Source: Taklimakanibacter albus (GTDB taxonomy: Bacteria > Pseudomonadota > Alphaproteobacteria > Rhizobiales > Aestuariivirgaceae). Taken from it: a stretch of DNA of 64,000 nucleotides. A model generated the notes under the pieces. It was not told the origin of the DNA and did not search any database. It saw only the letters and a list, made by a program, of their open reading frames with translations. The stretch lies in assembly GCF_016595235.1 (NCBI RefSeq), contig NZ_JAENHL010000004.1, forward strand, positions 26,233 to 90,232. The letters are read 5' to 3'. Shown piece after piece: positions 54,302 to 63,137 of this stretch (positions within the stretch are counted from its first letter, which is position 1; each line of letters opens with the position of its first letter). The position numbers and the translations under genes are program-made.

Positions 54302-54700
54302 TCACAGTCGGTCGCCGAGCGATAAGAGCTCGCGCGCCAGACCTGTGCCGAGCTTGGTCTCGATCTCATCTTGCGCTTTCTGCCAGGGCCCGGCGCCCTG
54401 ATCGAGCACCCGGCGTCCGCCCTTCGACAAAGCCACCGTCGCCTCGCGCTGGTCCTCGCCGGAAGTGATGTCCACCAGCCCTGCCCTTTCCAGCACTTTG
54501 ACATTCCGCCCGGTGGTCGAGCGCTCCAACTCGCACAGATGGCTGAGGTCGGTGATCGAGAGCGGCCCGCGCCGCTCGATCCGCCGCAGCATGCTGAACT
54601 GCGCGATATTCACGCCGAGAGGCTCGAGCCTCTGGTCATAGATCGCGCTGATCTTGCGCGCCGCGGCACGCAACGAAATGCAGTAGCAGCTTGCCTTCAT
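54302..54700 (-). CDS. MarR family transcriptional regulator
   Basis: This 132-residue protein has a winged helix (LSITDLSHLCELERSTTGRNVKVLERAGLV, followed by the wing SGEDQREATVALSKGG). It starts at MKASCYCISL (54700), 5 bp after the operator CGGGTATATACCCG. Two early cysteines (C5, C7) could sense oxidants. It sits directly upstream of the MFS gene on the same strand and probably represses it and itself. Confidence 0.88.
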   Translation of the reverse strand: MKASCYCISLRAAARKISAIYDQRLEPLGVNIAQFSMLRRIERRGPLSITDLSHLCELERSTTGRNVKVLERAGLVDITSGEDQREATVALSKGGRRVLDQGAGPWQKAQDEIETKLGTGLARELLSLGDRL

Positions 54701-54704
54701 ATAA

Positions 54705-54718
54705 CGGGTATATACCCG
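54705..54718. promoter_or_regulatory. MarR operator before its own gene
   Basis: CGGGTATATACCCG is a perfect 14-bp palindrome immediately before the MarR start codon. Confidence 0.65.
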
Positions 54719-54738
54719 CAATAGGCGCCGGTCAAGCC

Positions 54739-55335
54739 TCAGTCCGGCCGGCGCATACGCCAAGCGGCTTCCACCGTCGCATATTCGCTATAACCCATGC
54801 GCGCGATGGGACGCATCGCGGCGGTGTCGACGCGGCCGTCCTGGATGAAGCGGTCGTCGATATAGACACCGACCACCCGCCCGATGATCGCATATTGATG
54901 CGCATCGCCGTGATCGTCCGGGAGCGGAATGATCTGGAACAGCCGGCATTCGAGCGCCGCCGGGCTTTCCTTGACGCGCGGCGGCTTGACGAAGCGCGAT
55001 GGCTCGGGCGTCAACCCCGCCAGCTTGAACTCGTCGACATCGGGAGCGACCCGCGCCGAGGACATGTTCATCGGCTCGCGCAGATCATAGGTCGCGAGAT
55101 TAATGACGAATTCCGACATCGCCTCGATATTTGTCAGCGAGTCCTTCATGCCGCCCGAGCCGATCACGACATAATGCGGCTGCTCGGCGATGGCGTTGAA
55201 GAAGCTGTAAGGCGCCAGATTGGGAATGCCGGTCTTGGCCATGCTCGACACCCAGCCGATCGGGCGCGGCGCCACGATGGCCTTGAAGGGATCGGTGGGC
55301 AGGCCGTGCTTGTTGTCGATCGCGTCGTAATGCAT
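54739..55335 (-). CDS. flavin reductase-like FMN-binding split-barrel protein
   Basis: This 198-residue protein has the FMN-binding split-barrel motif near the start (IVAPRPIGWVSSM, then NLAPYSFFNAIAEQPHYVVIG) as in NADH:flavin oxidoreductases of group-transfer monooxygenases. Its ATG shares its first base with the stop of the HAD gene, and the two are translationally coupled. Confidence 0.85.
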   Translation of the reverse strand: MHYDAIDNKHGLPTDPFKAIVAPRPIGWVSSMAKTGIPNLAPYSFFNAIAEQPHYVVIGSGGMKDSLTNIEAMSEFVINLATYDLREPMNMSSARVAPDVDEFKLAGLTPEPSRFVKPPRVKESPAALECRLFQIIPLPDDHGDAHQYAIIGRVVGVYIDDRFIQDGRVDTAAMRPIARMGYSEYATVEAAWRMRRPD

Positions 55336-56045
55336 CAGCCGAGCTTTCTGAGCAGTGCAGGCAGATCGGCGATGCTGGCGATCACATGATCGGCGAGCGG
55401 CGCCAGGTGATCGGTGGCGGAATTGCCGGTGAGCACACCGATGGCGAGCCCGGCGCCGGCATCATGAGCGGTCTCCATGTCATGCGGATTGTCGCCGACC
55501 ATCGCCACTTCACTGGCCTTGATGCCGATCGCATCAGCGAAAGCATGGATCATGTCGCCATGGGGCTTCGGCCTGGCGACGCTGTCGGCGCCGAGAATGA
55601 CGTCGAAGAGATCGGCCGCATCAAGGGCGCGCATGTGCAGCGTGGCCGAGGCGGCGGTGTCGTTGGTGCCTACCCCGAGCCGGAGCTTCATCGCATGGAG
55701 CTCGCCGAGGACCGGCTTCAACGGCATCAGTGATTTGAGATGTTTCACGCCGAGATGGGCGTAATCGACATTGAGCAGCCGCATCTTCTCTCTGACGCCC
55801 GCCTCGTCGAGATCCGGCCACCATATATTGACGATGTCACGCGTCGTGCCTTGCGCCAGCACCGAGCCGGCGCGGAAGGCGCCGAGTTCGGGATCGTAGC
55901 CCGCGGCGACGAATTTGGCCTCGATGGCGTCAGGCGTCAGATCGGCGAAGATCTCCGAGAGAAGCTCGCGATAGACCGGCACCCAGGTGCCGGTCACATC
56001 GATCAACGTGCCGTCCTTGTCGAAGAGAACGCCTTTGATCGCCAT
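55335..56045 (-). CDS. HAD family phosphatase (phosphoglycolate phosphatase-like)
   Basis: This 236-residue enzyme has motif I DKDGTLIDVTGTW, motif II TND, motif III KPH and motif IV VGDNPHDMETAHDAG, all intact. The cap domain is helical (subtype I). Substrate likely a small phosphate ester. The nitroreductase gene ends 4 bp before its start, so nitroreductase, HAD and flavin reductase form an operon. Confidence 0.88.
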   Translation of the reverse strand: MAIKGVLFDKDGTLIDVTGTWVPVYRELLSEIFADLTPDAIEAKFVAAGYDPELGAFRAGSVLAQGTTRDIVNIWWPDLDEAGVREKMRLLNVDYAHLGVKHLKSLMPLKPVLGELHAMKLRLGVGTNDTAASATLHMRALDAADLFDVILGADSVARPKPHGDMIHAFADAIGIKASEVAMVGDNPHDMETAHDAGAGLAIGVLTGNSATDHLAPLADHVIASIADLPALLRKLG

Positions 56046-56049
56046 GGGC

Positions 56050-56637
56050 CTAACCGTGCCAGCGCGTGAGCAGCGCCTGCGGATCGGGGCGCGGCCGATC
56101 CTCGAGCGGCGCGGTGGGCGTGCCGAAATAGACGACGCCGACGACCTTCTCTGTCTCGCTCAGGCCCATCGCCTTGCCGATCTCGGCGTCATAGGCGATC
56201 CAGTCGGTATTCCACTGGGCGCCGATCCCCTGCGCCGCGGCGGCGAGCAGCATATTCTGGGTGACGGCGCCGGCCGAGAGCAGCTGCTCCCATTCCGGGA
56301 TCTTCACATGGGGGCCGGCCTTGGAGACCACTACGATGACGGTGGGCGCGCGCAGGAACAGGTTGCGCTGGAATTCGAGCGAGTCGGCCCCGTGCTCGGG
56401 ATGGAGCTTCTGCCAGCGGGCTTTCAGCTGATCACCGAATTTGCCGCGCGCCTCGCCCTCGAACAGGACGAAACGCCAGGGGGCGAGCTTGCCATGATCG
56501 GGCACCCGCACCGCGACGTCGAGAATGGTCCTGAGCTGCTCAGGGGTGGGGCCCGGCTCCCCCATCGTTTTGACGGAGGCCGATTTGCGGGTCTTGAGGA
56601 GGGAAAGGGCGGAGGACGTGTCGTTGAGGCTGGTCAT
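56050..56637 (-). CDS. nitroreductase family protein, YdjA-like
   Basis: This 195-residue FMN enzyme has the short YdjA-like form: RKSASVKTMGEPGPTPEQLRTIL with the FMN-phosphate Arg region, VRVPDHGKLAPWRFVLFEG, and VVGVVYFGTPTA near the end. It reduces nitro or quinone-type compounds with NAD(P)H. First gene of the three-gene operon. Confidence 0.88.
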   Translation of the reverse strand: MTSLNDTSSALSLLKTRKSASVKTMGEPGPTPEQLRTILDVAVRVPDHGKLAPWRFVLFEGEARGKFGDQLKARWQKLHPEHGADSLEFQRNLFLRAPTVIVVVSKAGPHVKIPEWEQLLSAGAVTQNMLLAAAAQGIGAQWNTDWIAYDAEIGKAMGLSETEKVVGVVYFGTPTAPLEDRPRPDPQALLTRWHG

Positions 56638-56710
56638 GGCCGCCTAACAAGGGAACCCGCCGGCTAAAGTCAAGTTCGGAAACAACAAAGCTCAAATGCG
56701 CGGCTTGGCA

Positions 56711-56725
56711 TTAACCAAATATTAA
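56711..56725. promoter_or_regulatory. CtrA-type box TTAA-N7-TTAA
   Basis: TTAACCAAATATTAA is an exact TTAA-N7-TTAA match, 85 bp upstream of the secreted repeat-protein gene. Confidence 0.5.
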
Positions 56726-56809
56726 GCATAAGATTGAGCCCGGAGCCCAAGTCGTGTTGGCTTATTCCGCTGACCGAGCTGGTCGGGGGATCAAGGGGAG
56801 AGTTCGCGA

Positions 56810-57691
56810 ATGCATCAGGGCCGTCTACTGCTTGCACTTCTGGCGGCCCTGCTTCTCCCTGCCCCGGCGCTTGCCGCCTCCTCCACCGCCGCCATCGATC
56901 GCACGCCCGAAATCGAGGACGCCCGGAGCGACGTCGCGTCCGAGATCCGCATCGAGCTGACCAAACCCGGCCAGGAAGGCCTCTTCCTCAATGCCAGGCT
57001 GAGTGAGGATGGCGGCCTCATCAACCTGCCGATTTCCTGGCAGATCAAGGCGTATGGCGGCGAGACCCTGCTCACCCGCGATGCTGATTTCGCCGAGCTG
57101 CCGGCCGAGCCCGGCGATTATATCGTCGAGGCGCGCTACGGCATGGTCCAGGTCGAGCGCAAGGTGACGCTGCTCGAGGGCCAGCGCCTGGGCGTGACCT
57201 TCGTGCTGAATGCCGGCGGCCTGCGCATTCTGCCCAAGCTGCAGCAGATCGGCCTGCCCGCCGCGCGCCCCTTCACCAGCATCTATAAGGCGTCGGGCAT
57301 CGACGGCGGCACGCTGGTGGCGATCACCGACGAGCCGGGTGAGATCCTGCGCGTCGGCGCCGGCGCCTACCGCATCGAAAGCCGCTTCCAGCCCGGCAAT
57401 GCCTCGGCGATGACCGAGGTCACCGTCAAGCCGGGCCTGCTTTCGGCGGTCGAGATCGATATGAGCGCCGGGATCGCCCGCCTGGCGGCCCCCGGGCGCG
57501 AGGACAGCGAAGTGATCTGGTTCATCACCGACGCCAAGGGCGAGGCGCTGCCGGGTGTCCCCGGCCCCTCGGCCGATGTCGTGCTGAAGCCCGGCCGCTA
57601 CAAGCTCCGCACACGGATCGATGGCAGCGAGAAGACCTCGGCCTTCACCATCGAGCCCGGCAAGGTCAGCGCCATCATCCAGACGAACTAA
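56810..57691 (+). CDS. exported beta-rich protein with three internal repeats
   Basis: This 293-residue protein has a signal peptide (ALLLPAPALA). After it, three similar beta units are visible: GDYIVEARYGMVQVERKVTL, GAYRIESRFQPGNASAMTEV and GRYKLRTRIDGSEKTSAFTI, each followed by a Gly turn and a hydrophobic strand. This resembles Ig-like or carboxypeptidase-regulatory-like repeats, but I cannot name the family. Its stop shares CTAA with the stop of the convergent cyclase gene. A CtrA-type box lies upstream. Confidence 0.75.
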   Translation: MHQGRLLLALLAALLLPAPALAASSTAAIDRTPEIEDARSDVASEIRIELTKPGQEGLFLNARLSEDGGLINLPISWQIKAYGGETLLTRDADFAELPAEPGDYIVEARYGMVQVERKVTLLEGQRLGVTFVLNAGGLRILPKLQQIGLPAARPFTSIYKASGIDGGTLVAITDEPGEILRVGAGAYRIESRFQPGNASAMTEVTVKPGLLSAVEIDMSAGIARLAAPGREDSEVIWFITDAKGEALPGVPGPSADVVLKPGRYKLRTRIDGSEKTSAFTIEPGKVSAIIQTN

Positions 57692-60600
57692 TCTGCGAAC
57701 GCAGCAATGGTGTCGTCGAGCACCTTGGTGGCGCGCACGAAATTGAGCTGGCGGCCAAAGGCGGCGACCCGCTCGAGCTCTTCCCTCACCTCCGGCGACC
57801 GCTCGCCCTGGCCGAAGCGGCTGAGTATGCGGGCACGGTCGATGAGGAATTGCGCCCACGGGAACGGCTCCTTCGCCGCATAGGCTTCGAGCGCCTGCGT
57901 GAAGGTCTCGGCCGCTGCCCAATCGCGACGCTTCAGTGACGCCGTCATCATGTGGCTGTTGAAATACATGTGATTGTGGCTCGGCGCCCCTGACGCCAAT
58001 ATCGCCTGGGCTTTCGCGATATGGCGGGCGCGCTCGTCCTCATCGCCCGAAAGCTCGGCCAGGAGGCCGAGCACGATCGGTCCCATGTAATTGAGCCCGG
58101 TCTCCTCGCACAATTGATAGGCGAGCGCGGTATATTGGCGGGCCTCATCCATCTTGCCGTCGACCATCGCCAGCTCGGCGAAGAACATCTTGCTCTCCGC
58201 CTCGAAGCGTTTGGCGCCCAGAGCGATGGCAATCTCATCCGCTTTCGCCGCATGCACGCGCGCGGTATCGAGCTCATCGGCCTCGAACAACGCGAAATAG
58301 CTGCAATGATGCGCGATCATCGCGGCGCGGCGTGCCCCCGCCCGTTCGGCGAGCGCCAGCGCCTCGCGATTATAGTCATTGGCCTCGCGCCATTCGCCCT
58401 TGGAGAGCGCCGCGATCGCGCACATCGGCAGATTGGCCGCTTCGATGCGCCCGAAACCTTCCTTGCGCGCCAGCGCGACACAGCGCGTGAAAGCGTCATA
58501 GGCGCTGAGCATGCGGCCATTGGCGTAATAGCCGTCGCCGAGGCCGCCGAGCGCGCGGATCTCCGCTTCGACCGACCCTGCCTGGCGCGCGAAGTCGAGC
58601 GCCTTCTGGTGCTCGGCCAGGCATTCGGCGAGCCGTCCTTGCGGGAACAGCAGATTGCCGCGCAGATGATGGGCGCGCGACAGCTCACGCAGGAGCTTGT
58701 CCTCCTCGGCGATCGCCATGGCGCGATCGAGCGCCGCATTGGCCTCGGCGAAACGGTCGGCGAGCCTAAGGCTCTGCGCGAAGTCGATATTGGCGCGGCA
58801 GAGCAGCGCCCGATCCTCCTCCGCGAGTTGCAATGCCTCCGGCCAGACGGCGAGCGAGGGGGCGACCTGGCCGGTCTCGAGCAGCATCTCGCCCCGCCGC
58901 GTCAGAAGCTCGGCCTTGAACCGCCCGTCGCCGGCGAGCGCCAGGGCGCGCGCATTGAGCGTGATCGCCGCTTCATGATGATAGATAGCCCATTCGCCCT
59001 GGGCGGCGGCATCATAGGCGGCAGCGGCGCCCGGGTCCTGCGCCTGGTCGAGATGGCTCGCGGCGAGCAGCTTGTCGCGCGCGCCGAACCATTGCGCCGC
59101 TTTGACATGCAGAGCCTGACGGCGCGACTTGGGCAAGGTGCCATAGGTCGCCTCGCGCACCAGGGCATGCACGAACTCGAAGCCCTGCGCGCCGGGACGG
59201 ATGAGGAAGGCATCGATCAAGGCGCGCAAGGGCAGCGCCTTGCCGTCGCTCAGATGGTCGATCTCCTCCTGGCTGAAGCGCTGGCCCAGCACCGACGCCG
59301 TCTGCACGATACGCCGGTCGCTTTCGCTCAGGCGGTCGAGGCGCGCCACGATGAGGCTTTGGATCGATTGCGGCAGCGCTTCGCCGCCCACTCCGGTTTT
59401 ATGATGAAGCAACTGGACCAGAAACAGCGGATTGCCGGCGGCGCGCACCAGAACGTCCTTCACCAGCCCGCTCTTGCCCTCGAGCACCTGCTCGGCAAGA
59501 CTTTGCGCGTCCTTGTCGGGCAAGGCGGACAGATCGATCGTCGTCAGCGGCGTCGGTGCGATGCGGGCGCGATAGCCGGCATCGAGCGGATCGCTCTCCG
59601 GACGCGCGGTGACCAATAATGTGATCGGATGTGTCTCGGCGGCCGCGGCGAGCGCCGCCAGTACATCGAGACCATCCGCATCGATCCAGTGCAGATCCTC
59701 GATGGTGATGAGCAGCGGCTTGCCCTGCGCGGCGAGGCCGGCGATCCTGCTGAGGGTCTGCGAGCGCGCGGCGCGCCTGCCGGCCATGTCGAACGTGTCG
59801 AGGACGCGGGCCAGCCGCGCCGGAAGCCCGGTGCCCAGGAGATCATGCAGGAACGCCTCCTCACGCTCGCCGAGGCCGGTGCGGCTGACAAAGGCGGCGA
59901 CGTCCTCGCCATCGATACCGAGCAGCGCCTGGGTGACCTGCTGGCGCAATTGCGACTGGCTGCCGGCGCCGAAGCTCATCACCGCCGCCGACAGGCAGCG
60001 GCAGTTGCGCCGCCGCGCCGCGCTCATCGCCTGGTCGAGGAGCCGGCTCTTGCCGATACCGGCTTCGCCGCGGATATAGACGATCCGCCCGGTCCTCTCG
60101 CGCGCCGTGAGGTCGAATTGCGCCTCGATCTGGCGCAATTCCGCCTTACGCCCGACGAAGGGCAAGTCCTCGATGTCGGGCTTCGGCTCGAGCGAGGACA
60201 GCCTGAACACGGCCTGCGCGGCGGCGAAGCCGTCGAGTTGATGGCGGCCGAACTCTTCGAGCGCGTAACGCTGCTCGACCGCCGAGGCGAGGTCGTCCGA
60301 CAGGAGGATCTCGCCGCGCTTGGCGAGATCGCATAAGCGGGCGGCCAGATTGACCGACGAGCCGGTGATCGTATAGGGCCGGTGCACGTCGCTGCCCGTC
60401 GAGGCCGCGAGCACCGTGCCGGCGGCAAGGCCGCAATGCACATCTAGATGGGCGCCGCCATAACGCTGGGCGAGCGGCGCCAGCCCCTCGCGGATGCCGA
60501 TGGCGGCGGCGACGGCGCGCTCGGCATCATCGCCATGGGCGACGGGCGCCCCGAACACCGCCATGACACAGTCGCCGATATGTTTGTCGACGGTGCCGCC

Positions 60601-60915
60601 GAGCTTCACGATCACGCCGTCGGTCATGGCGAAAAAGTCGTTGAGCAGCCGCTGCACATCTTCGGGGTCACGCTCGCCCGAAAGTGCGGTAAAGCCCGAG
60701 AGATCGGCGAAGAGCACGGTCACCGGCCGCAATTCGCTGTCGGGCGGGCGCGTTTCGACCGGCGCCGACAGCGACGCGCCGCATTCGCCGCAGAAACGCG
60801 CGCCCGGCGGATTCGACGCCCCGCAGGCGCGGCAGGCCGCCATCAGCCCCGCCCCACAGGCGGTGCAGAAGCGTTGGCCGGGCTTGGCGGGCGCGCCGCA
60901 AGCGGTGCAGTTCAT
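57688..60915 (-). CDS. zinc-ribbon, adenylate cyclase, AAA ATPase and TPR multidomain protein
   Basis: This 1075-residue protein starts at MNCTACGAPA (60915). Two zinc ribbons (C3/C6/C17/C20 and C28/C31/C42/C45) precede a class III cyclase domain (about 60-240) with metal aspartates D71 (FADLSGF) and D115 (KHIGD), and N189/R193. An AAA/NACHT-like ATPase follows (Walker A GEAGIGKS 283-290), then a winged region and many TPRs to the end. It is probably a cytosolic ATP-sensing cyclase or signalling platform. Activity as cyclase is inferred from the intact catalytic residues. Confidence 0.9.
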   Translation of the reverse strand: MNCTACGAPAKPGQRFCTACGAGLMAACRACGASNPPGARFCGECGASLSAPVETRPPDSELRPVTVLFADLSGFTALSGERDPEDVQRLLNDFFAMTDGVIVKLGGTVDKHIGDCVMAVFGAPVAHGDDAERAVAAAIGIREGLAPLAQRYGGAHLDVHCGLAAGTVLAASTGSDVHRPYTITGSSVNLAARLCDLAKRGEILLSDDLASAVEQRYALEEFGRHQLDGFAAAQAVFRLSSLEPKPDIEDLPFVGRKAELRQIEAQFDLTARERTGRIVYIRGEAGIGKSRLLDQAMSAARRRNCRCLSAAVMSFGAGSQSQLRQQVTQALLGIDGEDVAAFVSRTGLGEREEAFLHDLLGTGLPARLARVLDTFDMAGRRAARSQTLSRIAGLAAQGKPLLITIEDLHWIDADGLDVLAALAAAAETHPITLLVTARPESDPLDAGYRARIAPTPLTTIDLSALPDKDAQSLAEQVLEGKSGLVKDVLVRAAGNPLFLVQLLHHKTGVGGEALPQSIQSLIVARLDRLSESDRRIVQTASVLGQRFSQEEIDHLSDGKALPLRALIDAFLIRPGAQGFEFVHALVREATYGTLPKSRRQALHVKAAQWFGARDKLLAASHLDQAQDPGAAAAYDAAAQGEWAIYHHEAAITLNARALALAGDGRFKAELLTRRGEMLLETGQVAPSLAVWPEALQLAEEDRALLCRANIDFAQSLRLADRFAEANAALDRAMAIAEEDKLLRELSRAHHLRGNLLFPQGRLAECLAEHQKALDFARQAGSVEAEIRALGGLGDGYYANGRMLSAYDAFTRCVALARKEGFGRIEAANLPMCAIAALSKGEWREANDYNREALALAERAGARRAAMIAHHCSYFALFEADELDTARVHAAKADEIAIALGAKRFEAESKMFFAELAMVDGKMDEARQYTALAYQLCEETGLNYMGPIVLGLLAELSGDEDERARHIAKAQAILASGAPSHNHMYFNSHMMTASLKRRDWAAAETFTQALEAYAAKEPFPWAQFLIDRARILSRFGQGERSPEVREELERVAAFGRQLNFVRATKVLDDTIAAFAD

Positions 60916-60936
60916 GAAGCTCGTCCCATCGTCGAC

Positions 60937-60988
60937 TAGCGCGTGATCAGGAAAAGTGGGCACCGATTTTCCGTCCGATCACGCGCTA
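60937..60988. repeat. intergenic palindrome, Rhizobiales type (GCGTGATC family)
   Basis: TAGCGCGTGATC (60937-60948) and GATCACGCGCTA (60977-60988) flank an inner GGAAAA/TTTTCC. Close relatives of this wording are abundant in Rhizobiales intergenic regions. It lies upstream of the cyclase start, so it could also carry regulatory information. Confidence 0.7.
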
Positions 60989-61001
60989 AATATAAGATTC
61001 C

Positions 61002-61049
61002 GATCACGTTTATCACTTTAGGTCGACCCGACCTAAAGTGATCGTGATC
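61002..61049. repeat. long palindrome (inner 14-bp arms plus outer 7-bp arms)
   Basis: Inner arms ATCACTTTAGGTCG (61012-61025) and CGACCTAAAGTGAT (61029-61042) flank ACC. Outer arms GATCACG (61002-61008) and CGTGATC (61043-61049) add 7 bp with a TTT bulge. The core CACTTTAGGTC resembles the stem at 23929-23939 (CACTTCAGGTC). Confidence 0.7.
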
Positions 61050-61091
61050 TAGTCGCCGGCATTATCGCCCGGCCTGGGCCACTTGTCGCCC

Positions 61092-62144
61092 TTACATTTC
61101 GCACCGGGCAGTGGCAGGCCAGCGGGCCGAGTGCCGCAACGTGGCCTCGTCGATATGGGCGAGGAACGGTGTCGCCCTGAAGGTGGCGAGGATGAGTTTT
61201 TCATTCTCGGCACTGCTGAAGGGACGGAATAACGCCGCGACACTCCCCTCACCTTCATCGATATCGACGAACAGCGGCGGCGCCGCGCAGGAGGTCTCGA
61301 CGCCGGCGAGGCCGGCCGAGCGGATCAGGGCATTGCCGCGCGTATGCCAATGGACGGTGCGCTGCGCGAGGTCATAGACGATGCTCCATTGCGTGCGGCC
61401 GCTCTGGGCGACGTCCGCCAGGGTGGCGAAGGCTTTCGCCACCGGATCATCCGCCGGGTCGCGCGGGCTCTGCTGGGCCAGGCCGGCACGGGTGAAACGC
61501 GCCAGCGAGCTGCTGCCCGTCGCCGGGGCCGTCCCGCTTTGCACCTGCCGCATGAAATCCAGCGAGCGCGCATAGGTGTCATTGGCGAGCGCGGCGACCG
61601 GGAGGCCATCGTCCCGCCGGATCTCAGCCTTGCCATCGAGATATTCGACAACGGCCGCATGTCCTTGCGCGTCCATCAGTTTGTAATGCAGCGGAATGCG
61701 GCTTTCGATGCGGACTTTGGCGATCGCCTCGAGCGCCTCGTCGACGGTTGCCGATGTGTCGAGCACATATTGCATCCATTCGGCGACGCCGATCGTCGGC
61801 CGGTCGTCGGACGCCTCATACCGCGCCTCGTCGAGCCACATCTGGCTCGTCGCCAGCCCCGCCTCGTTCATGCCGGTCATCGGCGAGTCGCGCCCGAACA
61901 TGTTGAAGGTGATCGAGGCATAGCGCGCGCGCCAGCGCGCCGGCCGGCCTTCCGTTTCCGAGACCTTGGCGAGGCCCTTCTTGTTGATCAGCACCACCGC
62001 CTGCCCGATCGGAAAATCGAAATTATAGGCCAGTATGGGGCGGGTCCGGTCGGTGAAGGCGATGGTCGTGCAGGCGTCCGCCGCGGCCGGCAGAAGCGCC
62101 AGGACGATGAGAAGCAGGAAACGCGGCATGGGTGAGAATACCAT
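61092..62144 (-). CDS. exported linear amide C-N hydrolase (choloylglycine hydrolase family)
   Basis: This protein of about 350 residues has a signal peptide whose processing exposes an N-terminal Cys (AAADAC, C25 with the start at 62144; a start at 62129 gives C20). It is followed by TTIAFTDRTRPILAYNFDF, MFGRDSPMTGMNEAGLATSQMW and the ANDTYARS loop, all typical of Ntn hydrolases of the penicillin V acylase/bile salt hydrolase family. It may cleave N-acyl amides, for example acyl-homoserine lactones. The long frame upstream of 62144 is not part of the gene. Confidence 0.85.
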   Translation of the reverse strand: MVFSPMPRFLLLIVLALLPAAADACTTIAFTDRTRPILAYNFDFPIGQAVVLINKKGLAKVSETEGRPARWRARYASITFNMFGRDSPMTGMNEAGLATSQMWLDEARYEASDDRPTIGVAEWMQYVLDTSATVDEALEAIAKVRIESRIPLHYKLMDAQGHAAVVEYLDGKAEIRRDDGLPVAALANDTYARSLDFMRQVQSGTAPATGSSSLARFTRAGLAQQSPRDPADDPVAKAFATLADVAQSGRTQWSIVYDLAQRTVHWHTRGNALIRSAGLAGVETSCAAPPLFVDIDEGEGSVAALFRPFSSAENEKLILATFRATPFLAHIDEATLRHSARWPATARCEM

Positions 62145-62167
62145 GCCGCGCTTCGGGTCTGCGTGCC

Positions 62168-63058
62168 CTACTTTGCTATATTGACCATGACGACGCCGGC
62201 CAGCGCCATGAGGCCGCCGAGGATCGCCAAGAGGCCCGGCACCTCGCCCAACCACAGAAAGCCGAGCAAGGTTGAGATCGGCGGCACGCTGTAGAGGAAG
62301 TTGGAGGCGCGGCTCGCCGGGAACTTCGACAGCATGATGGAATAGGTCGCATAAGCGATCATGCTGGGGCCGATGCCCAGATAGATCACCGAAAAGATCG
62401 CCTCGTTCGAGGCGGCCGGGATCTGCGCCAGGGCCGACGGCATGGCGGGCATCAGGATGAGCGTGCCGATGACGATGTTCCAGGCGGCGACGGTGACCGG
62501 CTTGTGGGTCTTGAACAAGGGCTTCTGGGCGATGGTGGTGACGGTGTTGCACAGCGCCGCCCCGAAGATGAACAGCGCCCCCATATTGAGCGACAGCCCC
62601 TCGCCCTCGCCGAAGGCGATGAGGCCGATGCCGGCGAAGGACACGGCGGTCCCGACCCAGGCCCAGCGGCCGAAGGTCTCGTTGAGCAGCAGCATCGCGA
62701 AGATGGCGGTGATGATCGGATTGACATTGATGATGAAGCTCGCCGGCCCCGCCGACACGGTCTGCTCGCCGATATTCAGCAGCACCGTATAAAGCGCCAC
62801 GAAGAAGATGCCGCCGGTGAGGATGCGCCAGACCTCGCCCCCCTTGGGCCAGCCTGGACGGGTGATCAGGAGGTAGAGCGCCGCCGGCACGCCCGCTATG
62901 GCGAAGCGCAACGCGCCGAGCTCGATCGGTCCGAAGCTCGCGAGCCCGGCCCGGATCGCCGGAAAGGCCGAGGCCCAGATCAGGATGGTGATGACGACGG
63001 AACCGATGGCGGCGGCGTCGCGGGTGACCGGAGCGGTCGATGTTGCGCTGTTGGACAT
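62168..63058 (-). CDS. EamA/DMT family transporter
   Basis: This 296-residue carrier has ten membrane helices formed by two EamA repeats (IWASAFPAIRAGLASFGPIELGALRFAIAG in the first; the second ends LGFLWLGEVPGLLAILGGLMALAGVVMV). Drug/metabolite transporters of this type export amino acids or other metabolites. ATG 63058 gives the standard start. It is divergent from a LysR gene with 64 bp between. Confidence 0.87.
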   Translation of the reverse strand: MSNSATSTAPVTRDAAAIGSVVITILIWASAFPAIRAGLASFGPIELGALRFAIAGVPAALYLLITRPGWPKGGEVWRILTGGIFFVALYTVLLNIGEQTVSAGPASFIINVNPIITAIFAMLLLNETFGRWAWVGTAVSFAGIGLIAFGEGEGLSLNMGALFIFGAALCNTVTTIAQKPLFKTHKPVTVAAWNIVIGTLILMPAMPSALAQIPAASNEAIFSVIYLGIGPSMIAYATYSIMLSKFPASRASNFLYSVPPISTLLGFLWLGEVPGLLAILGGLMALAGVVMVNIAK

Positions 63059-63110
63059 GGGTTCCGATGTCGGGCCAAACGAGCTCCTTGACAAACGAAA
63101 CAATCGAGCA

Positions 63111-63137
63111 TGAGCTGTGAGTATGGCTCACAGCTCA
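63111..63137. promoter_or_regulatory. palindrome covering the LysR start codon
   Basis: TGAGCTGTGAG (63111-63121) and CTCACAGCTCA (63127-63137) are perfect 11-bp arms with a 5-bp spacer TATGG that carries the LysR start codon (63123). Probable operator for the divergent LysR/EamA pair. Confidence 0.6.

Noticed and set aside
62145..63131. In-frame extension of the Ntn hydrolase to nearly 680 residues
   Set aside because: The upstream part is Arg/His-rich shadow of the EamA gene in another frame. The true protein starts with a signal peptide at 62144 or 62129.
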